Positions 1 to 6,410 of a DNA stretch of 8,344 bases are shown piece by piece (position 1 is the first letter of the stretch; each line of letters begins with the position of its first letter). The notes under the pieces were generated by a model that saw nothing but the letters and a program-made list of their open reading frames with translations, did not search any database and was not told where the DNA came from. The position numbers and the translations under genes were made by a program. The stretch lies in NCBI GenBank assembly GCA_030146905.1, contig JASLAV010000263.1, positions 1-8,344 on the forward strand. The letters are read 5' to 3'. This DNA comes from Lentzea sp. (lineage in GTDB: Bacteria > Actinomycetota > Actinomycetes > Mycobacteriales > Pseudonocardiaceae).

Positions 1-90
1 CTTGATCTCCTTCTCGGCGAGCGAGCGGACGGCCTCTCGCAGCGCCTCGTGCTCCTCGGCGAGCTGGTAGGTGCCGAAGCTCGGGTTCAC
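1..90 (-). CDS. Acyl-CoA dehydrogenase, N-terminal fragment (runs off the left edge)
   Basis: Only the first 30 codons are in the window. The peptide begins MNPSFGTYQLAEEHEALREA and continues into a helix typical of the N-terminal all-helical domain of acyl-CoA dehydrogenases (FAD-dependent alpha,beta-desaturation of acyl-CoA). The start is GTG at 90, chosen because a strong ribosome site (GGGAGGT, 97-103) lies 6 nt upstream. Family assignment from so short a piece relies partly on context: in mycobacteria and relatives an acyl-CoA dehydrogenase (fadE25-type) lies directly downstream of purK-purE, as here. The 78-bp gap to purE means it could be co-transcribed or have its own promoter. Substrate cannot be inferred and the catalytic residues lie outside the window. 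Confidence 0.75.
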   Translation of the reverse strand, partial: MNPSFGTYQLAEEHEALREAVRSLAEKEIK

Positions 91-96
91 CTTGTT

Positions 97-103
97 ACCT
101 CCC
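97..103 (-). promoter_or_regulatory. Ribosome binding site of the acyl-CoA dehydrogenase gene
   Basis: On the minus strand the sequence reads GGGAGGT followed by a 6-nt spacer and GTG. This is a near-perfect Shine-Dalgarno site and fixes the start at position 90. Confidence 0.8.
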
Positions 104-108
104 GGTAG

Positions 109-168
109 CGAGTACTCGGCACGATGTTAGCGCCCGTTCACCAGAGGCGCCGCTGTGCTGTTGAGCAC
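109..168. other. Intergenic region between purE and the acyl-CoA dehydrogenase gene, with two small dyads
   Basis: The gap holds a perfect 10-bp palindrome (CGAGTACTCG, 109-118) just upstream of the dehydrogenase ribosome site. It also holds a 5-bp stem with a 4-nt loop (GTGCT-GTTG-AGCAC, 155-168) immediately after the purE stop codon. The stem is too short and lacks a T-tract, so it is at best a weak processing or pause signal. The palindrome could be a small operator or chance. I see no convincing -35/-10 pair. Confidence 0.3.
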
Positions 169-657
169 TCAGAGGGACTTCTGCAGAGCCGCGTCCTTGT
201 CTAGTACGAGCTGCTCGAGTTCTGCCTGGAAGCGGGCCATGCGCTCCTGCAGCGCCACGTCGGACGAAGCCAGCATCCGGACGGCCAGCAGGCCCGCGTT
301 GCGGGCTCCACCCACCGAGACGGTGGCCACCGGGACGCCTGCCGGCATCTGCACGATCGAGAGCAGCGAGTCCATGCCGTCGAGGTACTTCAGCGGCACC
401 GGCACGCCGATGACCGGGAGGACGGTGGCCGAGGCGACCATGCCGGGCAGGTGGGCGGCGCCGCCCGCGCCGGCGATGATCACGCGCAGGCCGCGGGAGG
501 CGGCGGAGGTCGCGTAGTCGAGCATGCGCTGCGGGGTGCGGTGCGCGGAGACGACGCTCACCTCGAACGTCACGTCGAACTCGGCGAGCGCCTCGGTGGC
601 GGCCTTCATCACCGGCCAGTCCGAGTCGCTGCCCATGATCACGCCAACCTGAGTCAC
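169..657 (-). CDS. purE: N5-carboxyaminoimidazole ribonucleotide mutase, PurE class I
   Basis: This is a 162-residue protein, the normal length for a class I PurE. It converts N5-CAIR to CAIR in de novo purine synthesis, in the cytoplasm, following PurK. Visible family motifs are GSDSDW (residues 9-14), SAHRTP (37-42, with the conserved histidine H39), [12 protein letters not shown] (62-73) and PVIGVPVP (81-88). The chosen start is GTG at 657, although the frame stays open to 693. This start gives the canonical N-terminus [13 protein letters not shown], has GGGAG upstream, and forms a GTGA overlap with the purK stop, which implies translational coupling. No part is missing or unusual. Confidence 0.96.
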   Translation of the reverse strand: MTQVGVIMGSDSDWPVMKAATEALAEFDVTFEVSVVSAHRTPQRMLDYATSAASRGLRVIIAGAGGAAHLPGMVASATVLPVIGVPVPLKYLDGMDSLLSIVQMPAGVPVATVSVGGARNAGLLAVRMLASSDVALQERMARFQAELEQLVLDKDAALQKSL

Positions 658-1841
658 TCCGAGCTCCCGTGAATGTCGTATCCGTCTGACCAAACGCCGG
701 TGGACAGCCAGTCCGCGGCCAGTCGCGCGCGCTCGCGGACCGACGTCATGTCCTTGCCGAGGAACGTCACGTGGCCGACCTTGCGGCCCGGCCGCTCCTC
801 TTTGCCGTACAGGTGCACGTGCGCGTCCGGGAACCGGGCGAACAGGTGGTGCACGCGCTCGTCCGGGCCCATGGCCGGGGTGTCGGCGGCGCCGAGCACG
901 TTCGCCATCACCACGGCCGGTGCCATCAGGTCGGTGCGGCCCAGCGGGTAGTCGAGGACGGCGCGCAGGTGCTGTTCGAACTGCGACGTGCGCGCGCCCT
1001 CGATCGACCAGTGGCCGGAGTTGTGCGGGCGCATCGCGAGCTCGTTGACCACGACGCCGTCGGCGGTCTCGAACAGCTCCACGGCCAGCACGCCGACCAC
1101 GCCCAGCGCGTCGGCGACCTTCAGCGCCAGCTCCTGGGCCGAGTCACCGTCGAGCCCGGGGGCCGGTGCCAGCACCTCGACGCAGATGCCGTTGGACTGC
1201 ACGGTCTCGACGACGGGCCACGCCGCGCCCTGCCCGAACGGCGAGCGCGCCACGACGGCCGCCAGCTCGCGGCGCATCGGCACGCACTGCTCGACCATCA
1301 ACGGCGTCCCGGCGTCCAGCAGCTCCGGCACGACCCGTTCGGCGCTCTGCGGGGTGTTCAGCATCCACACGCCGCGACCGTCGTAGCCGCCGCGGATCGC
1401 CTTCAGCACGCACGGCCAGCCCTGCGCCGCACCGAAGCGGAGCACGTCGCCGACGTCGTGGACCTCGGCGAACGGTGGCACGGGCAGGCCGAGCTCCGCG
1501 AGCCGCACGCGCATCTTCAGCTTGTCCTGCGCGTACTGCAGCGCGTCCGGACCGGGGTGCACCTTCACGCCCTCGGCGGCCAGCGTGCGCAGGTGTTCCT
1601 GGGGCACGTGCTCGTGGTCGAACGTGACGACCTCGCAGCCCTTCGCGAACGCGCGCAACGCGTCGAGGTCCGTGTGAGTGCCGAGCACCACGTCCCGCGC
1701 CACCAGCGCGGCGGGGTCGTTCTCGGAAACGGCGAGCACGCGCAGCGACTGGCCTAGCGGGATGGCGGCCTGGTGCGTCATGCGGGCGAGCTGCCCGCCG
1801 CCGATCATGCCGACGACTGGGAGACGGGTACGGGAGTCCAC
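654..1841 (-). CDS. purK: N5-carboxyaminoimidazole ribonucleotide synthase, PurK (ATP-grasp)
   Basis: This 395-residue protein carboxylates AIR to N5-CAIR using ATP and bicarbonate, supplying PurE encoded immediately downstream. Visible features are the N-terminal dinucleotide-like loop [10 protein letters not shown] (12-21), TFDHEHVP (73-80), the ATP-grasp glycine loop GGYDGRG (151-157), the metal/substrate motif [14 protein letters not shown] (266-279) and PGRKVGHVT (351-359) in the C-terminal domain. The start is GTG at 1841, which keeps the first beta strand ([10 protein letters not shown]) found in homologues. The first 37 bp lie inside the end of the upstream XRE regulator gene. A second in-frame ATG at 1808 forms an ATGA overlap with that regulator's stop, but starting there would remove the first strand. 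The ribosome site for GTG 1841 is weak (AGGTAGG about 11 nt upstream), so coupling to upstream translation is plausible. Confidence 0.95.
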   Translation of the reverse strand: MDSRTRLPVVGMIGGGQLARMTHQAAIPLGQSLRVLAVSENDPAALVARDVVLGTHTDLDALRAFAKGCEVVTFDHEHVPQEHLRTLAAEGVKVHPGPDALQYAQDKLKMRVRLAELGLPVPPFAEVHDVGDVLRFGAAQGWPCVLKAIRGGYDGRGVWMLNTPQSAERVVPELLDAGTPLMVEQCVPMRRELAAVVARSPFGQGAAWPVVETVQSNGICVEVLAPAPGLDGDSAQELALKVADALGVVGVLAVELFETADGVVVNELAMRPHNSGHWSIEGARTSQFEQHLRAVLDYPLGRTDLMAPAVVMANVLGAADTPAMGPDERVHHLFARFPDAHVHLYGKEERPGRKVGHVTFLGKDMTSVRERARLAADWLSTGVWSDGYDIHGSSE

Positions 1842-2629
1842 GGTTCAGGCAGCCTACCTGCAGCTTCTGCGGACCTCACCAGCAGATCCAGCCGCCGGGC
1901 GGTGACACTGCCCTCGCGTGCGACGTGGATCACGAGGCGCTGGTCGTGCTCCGGCGCGCCGAGCACCTCGCAGTCGAACTCGAGCACGCCCGCGACCGGG
2001 TGCCGCAGCCGTTTGCGGGCGGAGCGGCGCACCGCCACGTCGTGCTCGGCCCACAGCGCGGCGAACAGCGGGGCCGCCATCAGCTCGTCCACGAGCGCCT
2101 GCGCGGCCGGACGACGGGCCAGCGTCGCGCGCAGATCGGCGACGTGGGAGCGGGCGGACTCCTCGCGGTCCTCGTCGGGGATCCAGCTGTCGCCGCCCAG
2201 GAAGAACCTCCTGAGCAGGTTCTGCCCGACGACCTGGCCGAACACCAGCTCGGCGCGCGGGGTCGCGGCCAGCACGTCGCCCAGGTCGGAGATCACCACC
2301 GCGAGGTCGTCGCGGAGCCGGTCGAGCAGCAGCCGGACGCCCGGCCGGACCGAGGTCGACGGGGGCTCCTCCGGCACGGCCTCGCCCGCCAGCCGGAACA
2401 GGTGGGCGCGCTCGTCGTCGTTGAGCTCCAACGCCCGTGCGATCCCGTTCAGCACCGACACCGACGGATGCGGGCCACGGGCTTGTTCGAGCCGTGCGTA
2501 GTAGTCGACCGACACGCCCGCGTCCGCCGCGACCTCTTCGCGACGACGTCCCGGCGTGCGGCGCCGCCCGCCGCCCGTCGGTTCCAGCCGCTCGCGGCGG
2601 CTGCGCAGGAAGTCCGCCAGTTCACGCAT
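1805..2629 (-). CDS. XRE-family transcriptional regulator with MmyB-like ligand-binding domain
   Basis: This is a 274-residue cytoplasmic DNA-binding protein. The N-terminal helix-turn-helix (about residues 1-70) has the family signature GGGRRRTPGRRREEVA followed by AGVSVDYYARLEQARG (37-52). The rest (about 95-255) matches the MmyB-like ligand-binding domain common in actinobacteria, with NLLRRFFL (137-144), a central R/D-rich helix and DQRLVIHVAREGS (229-241). The ATG at 2629 is preferred because it gives the usual MRELADFLRSRRERL start. GGAGGG lies only one base before it, so an in-frame GTG at 2638 or leaderless initiation (TACCGT at 2642-2637 as a -10) is also possible. The last 20 or so residues look like a non-conserved extension, and its codons overlap the purK start. 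The gene is divergent from the SDR gene at 2698, a common arrangement in which the regulator controls its neighbour. The ligand is unknown. Confidence 0.9.
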   Translation of the reverse strand: MRELADFLRSRRERLEPTGGGRRRTPGRRREEVAADAGVSVDYYARLEQARGPHPSVSVLNGIARALELNDDERAHLFRLAGEAVPEEPPSTSVRPGVRLLLDRLRDDLAVVISDLGDVLAATPRAELVFGQVVGQNLLRRFFLGGDSWIPDEDREESARSHVADLRATLARRPAAQALVDELMAAPLFAALWAEHDVAVRRSARKRLRHPVAGVLEFDCEVLGAPEHDQRLVIHVAREGSVTARRLDLLVRSAEAAGRLPEPWTPVPVSQSSA

Positions 2630-2672
2630 GCCCTCCACGGTAGCCGCGCACAAACTGTCCCTGGCTGCGTCC

Positions 2673-2697
2673 GGAACGCCGGAACACGCTGGAACAC
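2673..2697 (+). promoter_or_regulatory. Triple GGAAC repeat in the XRE/SDR divergent intergenic region (candidate operator)
   Basis: The 68-bp divergent region carries GGAAC at 2673, 2681 and 2691. The last two belong to a 7-bp direct repeat, GGAACAC, spaced exactly 10 bp apart, and the second copy ends at the ATG of the SDR gene. One-helical-turn spacing is what a regulator binding one face of DNA would need. No Shine-Dalgarno sequence precedes the SDR start, so the repeats occupy the place where one would be. Binding by the adjacent XRE protein is an inference. Confidence 0.35.
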
Positions 2698-3456
2698 ATG
2701 AAGATCGCGATGACAGGGTCGACCGGACGGGTCGGCAGCAGGCTCCTCCCCCGCCTGCGCGAGCAGGACCACGACGTGCGCGCGATGACCGGCAGGCTGG
2801 AGGACGCCAGGGCCGTGGCGGAGCTCGTCGACGGCGTGGACGCGGTGGTGCACGTGGCCGCGGCACTCCGCACGAGCACGGACTTCGAGGGCGTGAACGT
2901 CCACGCCACCAGGGCGCTGGCGGAGGCGAGCAAGGACGTGCCGCTGTTCGTCCACATCAGCACGAACCTGGTCTACCCCGGCGGACTGGGCAGGCCCGCG
3001 ACCGAGGACGACCCCGCCGACCCGGCCGAGGACTTCGGCGACTACCCCCGCACGAAGGCCCTCGGTGAGCAGGCCGTGCTCGGCACCAGGGAAGCGACGA
3101 TCCTGCGCCTGGCCTTCGTCTACGGCGAGGGCGACCCGCACCTGGAGGAGTCGATGCGCTGGGCATCGGCCTGGCCGGGCCACCAGCGGCTGCACATGGT
3201 GCACCACGCCGACGTGGCGCAGGCGGTCGCGAAGGCCCTCGACGCCGGCGCGAGCGGGATCTTCAACATCGCCGACGACAGCCCGGTCACGGCCGTCGAG
3301 CTGCACCTGCTGAACGGCCTCACCCCAGGAGAGGCCGTTCAGCAGGACTTCGACCCGTGGCAGGGGATCGTCTCGACGAACCGCGCGCAACGGGAGCTCG
3401 GCTTCCGCCCGCGTTACCCCTCCGCCTGGGCGGCGACGGTCTCCGGCGCGCTCTGA
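2698..3456 (+). CDS. NAD(P)-dependent epimerase/dehydratase (extended-type short-chain dehydrogenase)
   Basis: This 252-residue soluble protein has a Rossmann fold. The cofactor loop TGSTGRVG (6-13) is the extended-SDR TGxxGxxG motif. The catalytic set is visible as S88 (HISTN) and YPRTK (Y116, K120). VVHVAA (50-55) is the strand-4 motif, and a helical C-terminal part ends in LGFRPRYPS (234-242), typical of NAD-dependent epimerase/dehydratase family members. The length is at the short end for sugar-nucleotide epimerases, so the substrate may not be a nucleotide sugar; it cannot be named. The ATG start gives the standard MKIAMTGSTG N-terminus but has no Shine-Dalgarno site, which suggests leaderless or weak initiation. 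The gene is divergent from an XRE regulator, its likely controller. Its 3' end overlaps the convergent ABC permease gene by 43 bp, and codons 203-217 hold a perfect 16-bp inverted repeat. Confidence 0.9.
   Translation: MKIAMTGSTGRVGSRLLPRLREQDHDVRAMTGRLEDARAVAELVDGVDAVVHVAAALRTSTDFEGVNVHATRALAEASKDVPLFVHISTNLVYPGGLGRPATEDDPADPAEDFGDYPRTKALGEQAVLGTREATILRLAFVYGEGDPHLEESMRWASAWPGHQRLHMVHHADVAQAVAKALDAGASGIFNIADDSPVTAVELHLLNGLTPGEAVQQDFDPWQGIVSTNRAQRELGFRPRYPSAWAATVSGAL
3306..3346. terminator. Perfect 16-bp inverted repeat inside the SDR gene; candidate terminator of the opposing ABC operon
   Basis: The arms are 3306-3321 (CCTGCTGAACGGCCTC) and 3331-3346 (its exact reverse complement), with a 9-nt loop (ACCCCAGGA). 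The hairpin lies within the reading frame of the SDR gene. For minus-strand transcription it begins 68 nt past the permease stop codon (3414), the expected place for a terminator of the GntR-ABC operon. There is no T-tract on either strand, as is often the case for actinobacterial hairpin terminators. The loop and the adjoining arm hold codons ending in A or T (CCA, GGA, GTT), which are rare in the rest of this gene. The repeat is certain; its function is inferred. Confidence 0.5.
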
Positions 3457-4358
3457 ACAGGCGCGTCACCGGCGGGGATGCGGCGGTGGGAACGGGACGG
3501 TTTCCACCCGCCGCCCCAGCGCAGCAGCCGGAACGCCACCGCGAGCAGAACGGCGGCGAGCAGCACGAACACACCGGACTCGATGAGCTGGAAGATCCAC
3601 ATCCTGCCGATCGGCTGGTACTCGACGTACGTGCCGAAAGCGGCGTCCGAGCTCCGCAGGCAGCTCTGCGGCGACGGCATGAACCGCTCGCACTGCTCGG
3701 GCACCTCGACCGGTAGCAGTTCGCGGTCCACGAAGCCGCCGCCGACCTCGAGGCCGCCCGGCGGCACGATCGGCCTCCGGTCCCACGTGGCGGCCACGCG
3801 CTCCGGGGGCAGGTAGTGGTCGCGGACGAAAAGTGACAACAAGGCGCGCACCAGCGTGTAGAACACGAGTGTCGCCGCCATCGCCGTGACGACGTGCCGG
3901 GTCAGCAGGCCGATCAGCACGCCGAGCGCGAGGCCGAAGACCGCGTACCCGGCCTGCACCAGCGGGATGGACTCGAACGCGGACCACGACGGCTGCCTGC
4001 CGTCGGTGAAACCATCACCGACCCCGATGGCGGCGCCGAGCGCCACGGCCAGCACGCCGAGCACGACCACCTTGCCGCGCAACCACTTCGTGGGCGAGAC
4101 GTCCTGGCCCCACGCCACGAAGTACGTGCGCTCCTCCAGTTCGCGGGCGAGCAGCGGAGCGCCCCAGAAGACGCCGATCACGCCGCCGAACACGAGCTGG
4201 ACGGTGAGCCCGTAGAAACCCGCCAACGACATCGAGCCCGGCGGCCGTCTGCCGCTGCCGGAGGAGAGCAGGGCGATCGCGGCGAGCAACGCGAGGCCGC
4301 CGACGCCGATGATCTGCCACCGGTGCTGACGCCAGGTCAGCCAGACGAGTGCTTTCAC
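3414..4358 (-). CDS. ABC transporter permease (ABC-2-like, GntR/YtrA-type operon)
   Basis: This 314-residue integral membrane protein is the channel partner of the ATPase encoded just upstream. Hydrophobic segments that can span the membrane lie at about 16-33, 50-68, 95-112, 135-152, 156-177 and 254-278, six in all. The loop between the last two (about 178-253) is long, hydrophilic and has two cysteines (C223, C233), and is likely extracytoplasmic. The N-terminus (VKALVWLTWRQHRW) is a common opening for actinobacterial single-permease ABC exporters. GTG 4358 is chosen because it overlaps the ATPase stop as GTGA; the frame is open further upstream, to 4418, but that part lies inside the ATPase gene. 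The Pro/Arg-rich tail (about 285-314) is probably cytoplasmic. The end overlaps the convergent SDR gene by 43 bp. The transported substrate is unknown; related GntR-controlled systems respond to cell-wall-active antibiotics. Confidence 0.88.
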   Translation of the reverse strand: MKALVWLTWRQHRWQIIGVGGLALLAAIALLSSGSGRRPPGSMSLAGFYGLTVQLVFGGVIGVFWGAPLLARELEERTYFVAWGQDVSPTKWLRGKVVVLGVLAVALGAAIGVGDGFTDGRQPSWSAFESIPLVQAGYAVFGLALGVLIGLLTRHVVTAMAATLVFYTLVRALLSLFVRDHYLPPERVAATWDRRPIVPPGGLEVGGGFVDRELLPVEVPEQCERFMPSPQSCLRSSDAAFGTYVEYQPIGRMWIFQLIESGVFVLLAAVLLAVAFRLLRWGGGWKPSRSHRRIPAGDAPVQSAPETVAAQAEG

Positions 4359-5149
4359 GCCGCACGCTCCAGGTGTGCCACGACCAGCTCCTCCAGCGTC
4401 ACGTACCGCGCGGTCCACGGTTCGTCGATCCGCGTGCCACCGGAGCGCACCAGGAACGACGACTGCGACACGCCGTGCTTCGCCAGCACCACCGGCCCCT
4501 CCACTGGTGACTTCGAGGCATGAGGACCGGTGTAGAGGACGTGTTCCTCCAGCAGCTCGTCGGTGTCACCGTCCACGAGCAACCGTCCGGCGGAGAGCAG
4601 CAGCAACCTGTCCGCGACACCGCCGATCTCCGCGACGACGTGCGTGGAGAAGATCAGCGTCATGCCGCTGTCGCTCACCTCGGTCAGCAGCTCGCGCATG
4701 ACCTTCTTGCGCGCCAACGGGTCCAGTTCGGACAGTGGCTCGTCGAGCAGCAGCACGTCAGGGCGCGATCCCATCGCCAGCGCCAGAGCCACGTGCGTGC
4801 GCTGACCGCCGGACAGGTCGCCGATCTGGAGCTTGCGCGGCACCCGGTACCTCGTGAGCCACCCGTCGGCGCGCTCTTCGTCCCACACCCGGTTCATCCG
4901 GCGGCCGAACGCCAGCACGTCGGCGGCCTTGAAACCCTTGTACATCGGCTTGTGCTGCGGCACGTACGCCACCCGTCCCGCGATCGAGGTGTGCCCCGAC
5001 TCCGGCGGCAGGTGCCCTGCCAGCACGTTCAGCAGCGTCGACTTGCCGGATCCGTTGGCCCCCACCAGTGCCGTGACGCTGCCCGGTGGCAGTTCGAAGG
5101 AAACGTCCCGCACCGCCCACTTCGACACTTCGGCCGCAACCACGCTCAT
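4355..5149 (-). CDS. ABC transporter ATP-binding protein
   Basis: This 264-residue ATPase powers the permease encoded next to it. All the nucleotide-binding motifs are intact: Walker A GANGSGKST (30-38), Q-loop Q65 (YVPQHK), signature LSGGQ (112-116), Walker B DVLLLDEP (131-138), D-loop SELD (140-143) and switch histidine H170 (FSTHV). The segment after about residue 200 is an extra C-terminal domain of low complexity, usual in the drug- or peptide-exporter subfamily. The start is ATG 5149, overlapping the GntR stop codon as ATGA. The frame stays open to 5233, but that part is inside the GntR gene. Order and overlaps show a GntR-ATPase-permease operon. Cargo and direction of transport are not visible; export or an antibiotic-resistance role is inferred from relatives. 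Confidence 0.95.
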   Translation of the reverse strand: MSVVAAEVSKWAVRDVSFELPPGSVTALVGANGSGKSTLLNVLAGHLPPESGHTSIAGRVAYVPQHKPMYKGFKAADVLAFGRRMNRVWDEERADGWLTRYRVPRKLQIGDLSGGQRTHVALALAMGSRPDVLLLDEPLSELDPLARKKVMRELLTEVSDSGMTLIFSTHVVAEIGGVADRLLLLSAGRLLVDGDTDELLEEHVLYTGPHASKSPVEGPVVLAKHGVSQSSFLVRSGGTRIDEPWTARYVTLEELVVAHLERAA

Positions 5150-5526
5150 CGCGTTCCCCCACTCAGCACCTCGCGCAGCAGCGCGTAGACGTCCTCGTCC
5201 TCCAACCCGGCGGAGCGCGCCTCCGCGACCCACGCGGCGAGCTTGTCGCGCAACAGGTCCAGGTCCTCGGGGGCGGCGGACCCCAGGGAGGCCTTCACGA
5301 AGGTGCCGGAGCCCTGGCGGGCTTCGACGAGGCCGGCGAGCTCCAGCTCGCGGTAGGCCTTGAGCACCGTGTTCGCGTTCACGCCGCTCGTGGCGACGAC
5401 GTCGCGGACCGTCGGCAGCCGATCGCCCGGCTGCAACCAGCCGAGCCTCATGGCCTCCCTGACCTGCCTGACCAGCTGCAGGTACGCGGGAAGGCCACTG
5501 CCGCGGTCGACGTGGAACTCGACCAC
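5146..5526 (-). CDS. GntR-family transcriptional regulator, YtrA subfamily
   Basis: This 126-residue repressor consists of a winged helix-turn-helix (about 10-75) and a short C-terminal helical dimerisation segment. The short tail and the lack of a large effector domain mark the YtrA subfamily. Visible signatures are LPAYLQLVRQVREAMRLG, LQPGDRLPTVRDV and the recognition-helix stretch NANTVLKAYRELE, followed by the wing RQGSGTFV. I place the start at GTG 5526 rather than GTG 5532, because GGGGAG (5537-5532) would overlap the first GTG but sits 5 nt before the second. The gene heads a three-gene operon with ABC ATPase and permease, the standard YtrA context. Autorepression through the palindrome at 5541-5570 is likely, with release by cell-envelope stress in known relatives. 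Confidence 0.93.
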   Translation of the reverse strand: MVEFHVDRGSGLPAYLQLVRQVREAMRLGWLQPGDRLPTVRDVVATSGVNANTVLKAYRELELAGLVEARQGSGTFVKASLGSAAPEDLDLLRDKLAAWVAEARSAGLEDEDVYALLREVLSGGTR

Positions 5527-5531
5527 ACGCA

Positions 5532-5537
5532 CTCCCC
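5532..5537 (-). promoter_or_regulatory. Ribosome binding site that decides the GntR start
   Basis: On the minus strand GGGGAG is followed by TGCGT and then GTG (5526). Its last G is also the first base of an alternative in-frame GTG (5532), which therefore cannot be served by this site. The site favours the shorter, 126-residue protein. Confidence 0.65.
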
Positions 5538-5540
5538 AGA

Positions 5541-5570
5541 TTGTTCTAGTGAACTAGCACAATAGAACAC
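5541..5570 (-). promoter_or_regulatory. Nested palindromic operator/promoter region of the GntR-ABC operon
   Basis: Two dyads overlap here. The first, 5541-5562, is TTGT-t-CTAGT-GA-ACTAG-c-ACAA, a 22-bp palindrome with one mismatched pair. The second pairs TGTTCTA (5542-5548) with TAGAACA (5563-5569). The core CTAGT...ACTAG resembles the AGTNNACT-type sites bound by YtrA-subfamily GntR repressors, and the site ends 4 bp before the GntR ribosome site. TAGAAC (5548-5543, minus) could serve as a -10, but no good -35 is visible. The palindrome is certain; binding by the adjacent regulator is a well-founded inference. Confidence 0.7.
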
Positions 5571-5576
5571 TTTGGC

Positions 5577-5635
5577 GGGTGCGGGGAAGCGGGTCCCGGT
5601 GGGGACGCGGGGAGACCAGGGGCGCGGGACAGGGG
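5577..5635 (+). other. G-run cluster with G-quadruplex potential (eight G-tracts)
   Basis: Eight runs of three or four G occur on the plus strand, at 5577, 5583, 5591, 5601, 5609, 5619, 5626 and 5632. They are separated by loops of 3, 4, 7, 4, 6, 3 and 3 nt. Every consecutive set of four satisfies the G3+N1-7 rule, enough for two adjacent quadruplexes. The cluster fills the gap between the GGDEF-like gene's stop codon and the GntR operator. Both flanking genes are on the minus strand, so the G-rich strand is the template and the RNA would be C-rich. Confidence 0.6.
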
Positions 5636-5639
5636 AAGA

Positions 5640-6407
5640 TCAGCGCCCAAGCGAGGTGAGCAGCGCACGAGCCTCGTCGTGCGTGTCCGGCAGGCGCTCG
5701 ATCCAGACCTTCGCGGGCCCGACCGGCCGGACGCCGGGATCGTCCGCGAGCCGGTCGGCGGCCAGGACTCTCAGGTTCGAGACTCTTCGCGCCAGCAGCT
5801 CGTCACGGCGAACCAGCACAGCGGCCACGCACGGCCCGAGGGTCGCCAACGTCTCGCCACCGTCGAAAACGGTGCGCAGCGCGTCCGAGATGAGGGTCAT
5901 GGCGACGACCCGCGACCATCCGGACGCACGGTGCACGTCGAGGCGCAGCAGCACGAGCGCGTAGTCGAGCGGCGCCACCGGCGTCTCCCGGTACACCTCG
6001 CCCAGCCGCGTCCGCAGGTAGGCGGGGGTCGCCAGCCCGGTCAGGGGGTCCTCCGCCGTGCAGTCGCCGGCCTGCGTCGTCACCACGTCGGCCCATCCCA
6101 GCGCTGTCATGCGCAGCATCCGCGACGGGAGCGCGTCGACGTTCGCCGCCACGACGTGCGACGTGTCGGTCAGCACCGCGTGCAGCGCCGCGAGGTCCAG
6201 CAGCGTCTCGCCGAGCCCGGCTCCCGCCTCGGCGCGAGCGCGGCCCAGCCGGACCAGCGCGTCACCGGGGTCGGCCTCGTCGAGCATCGCCGCGCACACG
6301 TCGTCGACCTCGGCGAGCGGCCAGTCTGCGGGGAACGCCCAGCCAGCGGCCATCGAGGCGGTCCGCCACCTCGACTTCAGCAGGCGTTCCGCTTGTGCGA
6401 CACCCAC
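5640..6407 (-). CDS. Degenerate GGDEF-like protein (probably catalytically inactive)
   Basis: This 255-residue soluble protein has no signal peptide or membrane segment. Residues 120-135 (DPLTGLATPAYLRTRL) match the conserved opening of GGDEF domains, and the following LVLLRLDVHRASG (151-163) matches the second strand. Where the GGDEF signature should be (about 187-199) the sequence reads LATLGPCVAAVLV, so the metal- and substrate-binding acidic residues are absent and diguanylate cyclase activity is unlikely. Residues 1-115 are a helical region I do not recognise. The start is GTG 6407, 5 nt after GGGAG; that ribosome site lies in a potential hairpin. The gene is divergent from the sigma-factor fusion at 6546. 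A role as a binding or scaffold protein is possible but unproven. Confidence 0.75.
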   Translation of the reverse strand: MGVAQAERLLKSRWRTASMAAGWAFPADWPLAEVDDVCAAMLDEADPGDALVRLGRARAEAGAGLGETLLDLAALHAVLTDTSHVVAANVDALPSRMLRMTALGWADVVTTQAGDCTAEDPLTGLATPAYLRTRLGEVYRETPVAPLDYALVLLRLDVHRASGWSRVVAMTLISDALRTVFDGGETLATLGPCVAAVLVRRDELLARRVSNLRVLAADRLADDPGVRPVGPAKVWIERLPDTHDEARALLTSLGR

Positions 6408-6410
6408 CCG

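Noticed and set aside
771..1757. 328-codon plus-strand open frame opposite purK
   Set aside because: It is antisense to a complete, motif-intact purK. The translation is His/Arg/Val-rich with no family features.
2449..3390. 313-codon minus-strand open frame across the SDR gene and the divergent promoter
   Set aside because: It would run through the XRE/SDR intergenic region and has no domain. The SDR frame has both cofactor and catalytic motifs.
4520..5188. 222-codon plus-strand open frame opposite the ABC ATPase gene
   Set aside because: It is a shadow of an ATPase gene that has every nucleotide-binding motif intact.
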